Assembly (NCBI GenBank): GCA_021107345.1
Contig: JAIOSX010000135.1
Location: 1-6,891 of the forward strand
Length of the DNA stretch: 6,891 nucleotides
Source: Candidatus Aegiribacteria sp.
Lineage (GTDB): Bacteria; Fermentibacterota; Fermentibacteria; Fermentibacterales; Fermentibacteraceae
Direction: 5' to 3'
The translations under genes and the position numbers were made by a program. Under the pieces are notes generated by a model that had not been told where the DNA came from, ran no database searches, and saw nothing but the letters and a program-made list of their open reading frames with translations. Below are positions 6,445 to 6,891 of this stretch, piece by piece (positions within the stretch are counted from its first letter, which is position 1; every line of letters starts with the position of its first letter).

Positions 6445-6636
6445 CTACTCTCGGGTCATTCTTGTTCCGCACTTGGAACAGGTAAGGCTGTTGCACGGTT
6501 GACCAACCTGATGCTGCTGCCTGTTCCCACATTTTGGGCAGACGCATTCACCGCCGGGTCCTGCGGCGAACGGTCCTCCGCCACGACCCCTACCTCCGGA
6601 TGAATTTCGTCCCTGTCCTCTTCCTTCTCTGTTCAT
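6445..6636 (-). CDS. Small Gly/Arg-rich cysteine (zinc-ribbon-like) protein
   Basis: 63 residues. Residues 1-30 are Gly/Arg-rich and probably disordered (MNREGRGQGRNSSGGRGRGG, then FAAGPGGE). Residues 31-58 carry six cysteines: CVCPKCG (31, 33, 36), then Cys48, then CSKCG (53, 56), with His42 between. The two CxxC knuckles (33/36 and 53/56) fit a zinc ribbon, although an Fe-S or other metal site is possible. I recognise similar small proteins ('GPGGxCVCPxCG...PCxxxxCPKCGxxMxRE') from COG1433/COG1149 operons in anaerobes, but no function is established to my knowledge. The strong ribosome site GGAGG (6644-6648) is 7 nt before the ATG. It lies 21 nt after the NifX-like gene and 9 nt before the first ATPase, so it is almost certainly co-transcribed. 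A metal chaperone or adaptor is inference. Confidence 0.8.
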   Translation of the reverse strand: MNREGRGQGRNSSGGRGRGGGPFAAGPGGECVCPKCGNRQQHQVGQPCNSLTCSKCGTRMTRE

Positions 6637-6657
6637 AAACTGTCCTCCAGACTATTC

Positions 6658-6891
6658 TTAAGTTTTGTCCGGGAGCCTGACGATAACTTCATCAAGTTTC
6701 TCCAGAAGGGCTGCCGCTTCTTCCCTGAGGCGTTCTGCGGGCTCATGCTCGTAACCGTCATGGGCGTGAGCAATACTCTCGCGGCAGGGGGAAGCCCCGG
6801 TAAGGTTGCCCGCAGTGTAACTGTCGACAGCTCCTTTCACTGTACCTGTGGCGCCTGTTGAACATTTGATACCGTAATTCTCGAAAATGGA
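6658..6891 (-). CDS. NifX/NifB-type cofactor-binding domain protein, partial (N-terminus off window)
   Basis: The last 77 residues are visible; the frame stays open to the window edge, so the start lies beyond it. The visible N-terminal part, IFENYGIKCSTGATGTVKGAVDSYTAGNL, matches the end of the dinitrogenase iron-molybdenum cofactor-binding domain (NifX, NifY, NifB C-terminus and COG1433/MTH1175 proteins), where 'YGIxVxTGAxGTVxEAVxxYxxGxL' is typical. This fold binds FeMo-cofactor-type or other metal-sulfur clusters. Cys10 and Cys36 of the visible part, plus a His-rich patch (HAHDGYEH, 42-49), could contribute metal ligands. The final stretch, AERLREEAAALLEKLDEVIVRL, predicts a long amphipathic helix beyond the core domain. 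The codon at 6838-6840 is GTG but is internal valine, not a start. It is the first visible gene of the operon leading to the two ferredoxin-ATPases, their probable partner or client. A nitrogenase role is not implied: no nif structural gene is visible. Confidence 0.85.
   Translation of the reverse strand, partial: SIFENYGIKCSTGATGTVKGAVDSYTAGNLTGASPCRESIAHAHDGYEHEPAERLREEAAALLEKLDEVIVRLPDKT

Noticed and set aside
6076..6603. 175-codon plus-strand open frame
   Set aside because: It lies antisense to the first ferredoxin-ATPase and the small cysteine gene, whose motifs are unmistakable; its translation has no recognisable features.
6838..6840. GTG as the start of a 60-residue gene
   Set aside because: The frame is open upstream to the window edge and the upstream residues (YGIKCSTGATGT) are the conserved part of the NifX-type domain, so GTG is an internal valine.
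6658..6891. Evidence for nitrogen fixation from the NifX/NifB-like domain
   Set aside because: COG1433-type proteins are widespread in anaerobes without nitrogenase, and no nif structural or NifB radical-SAM sequence is visible.

Overview
The window comes from an anaerobic, Gram-negative-like bacterium that I cannot place taxonomically. The evidence is a pair of 2x[4Fe-4S]-carrying MinD-type ATPases next to a NifX-like cofactor-binding protein, a combination typical of strict anaerobes, plus a predicted lipoprotein. A very large helical-repeat protein resembles those of Deltaproteobacteria and candidate phyla. Every gene I accept is on the minus strand, so transcription runs from high to low coordinates. 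Base composition is near half G+C by eye, except for a markedly AT-rich stretch at 1-130.

Region 4685-6891 is a tight operon. It holds the C-terminal part of a NifX/NifB-domain (COG1433-type) protein cut by the window edge, then a 63-residue Gly/Arg-rich cysteine protein, then two paralogous MinD/Mrp-like ATPases with inserted ferredoxin domains (COG1149-type). The gaps are 21 nt and 9 nt, and the ATPases overlap by 4 nt (ATGA). The layout suggests one pathway: the paired ATPases use ATP to drive iron-sulfur or Mo/Fe cluster assembly, transfer or electron delivery, with the NifX-like protein as cofactor carrier or target. Related gene sets occur in the 'orange protein' (ORP) loci of sulfate reducers. 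The exact function here is inference.

Region 3915-4684 carries a lone PaaI-type hotdog thioesterase with spacers of 105 and 209 nt on either side. Its arginine codons differ somewhat from those of its neighbours, and it looks like a separate cassette.

Region 1036-3914 is filled by one 911-residue soluble protein of unknown function with helical/HEAT-like repeats, preceded by a plausible sigma70 promoter. Its central module (around residues 225-350) recurs in large repeat proteins of other bacteria.

Region 212-1035 carries a small predicted lipoprotein with a LecA (PA-IL)-like galactose-lectin fold, followed by a 5'-truncated coding remnant that has no usable start codon. Region 1-211 is AT-rich and non-coding, with two TATAAT boxes and a palindrome, probably the promoter of a gene leaving the window to the left.

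No RNA genes, CRISPR arrays, insertion sequences or integrases were seen.
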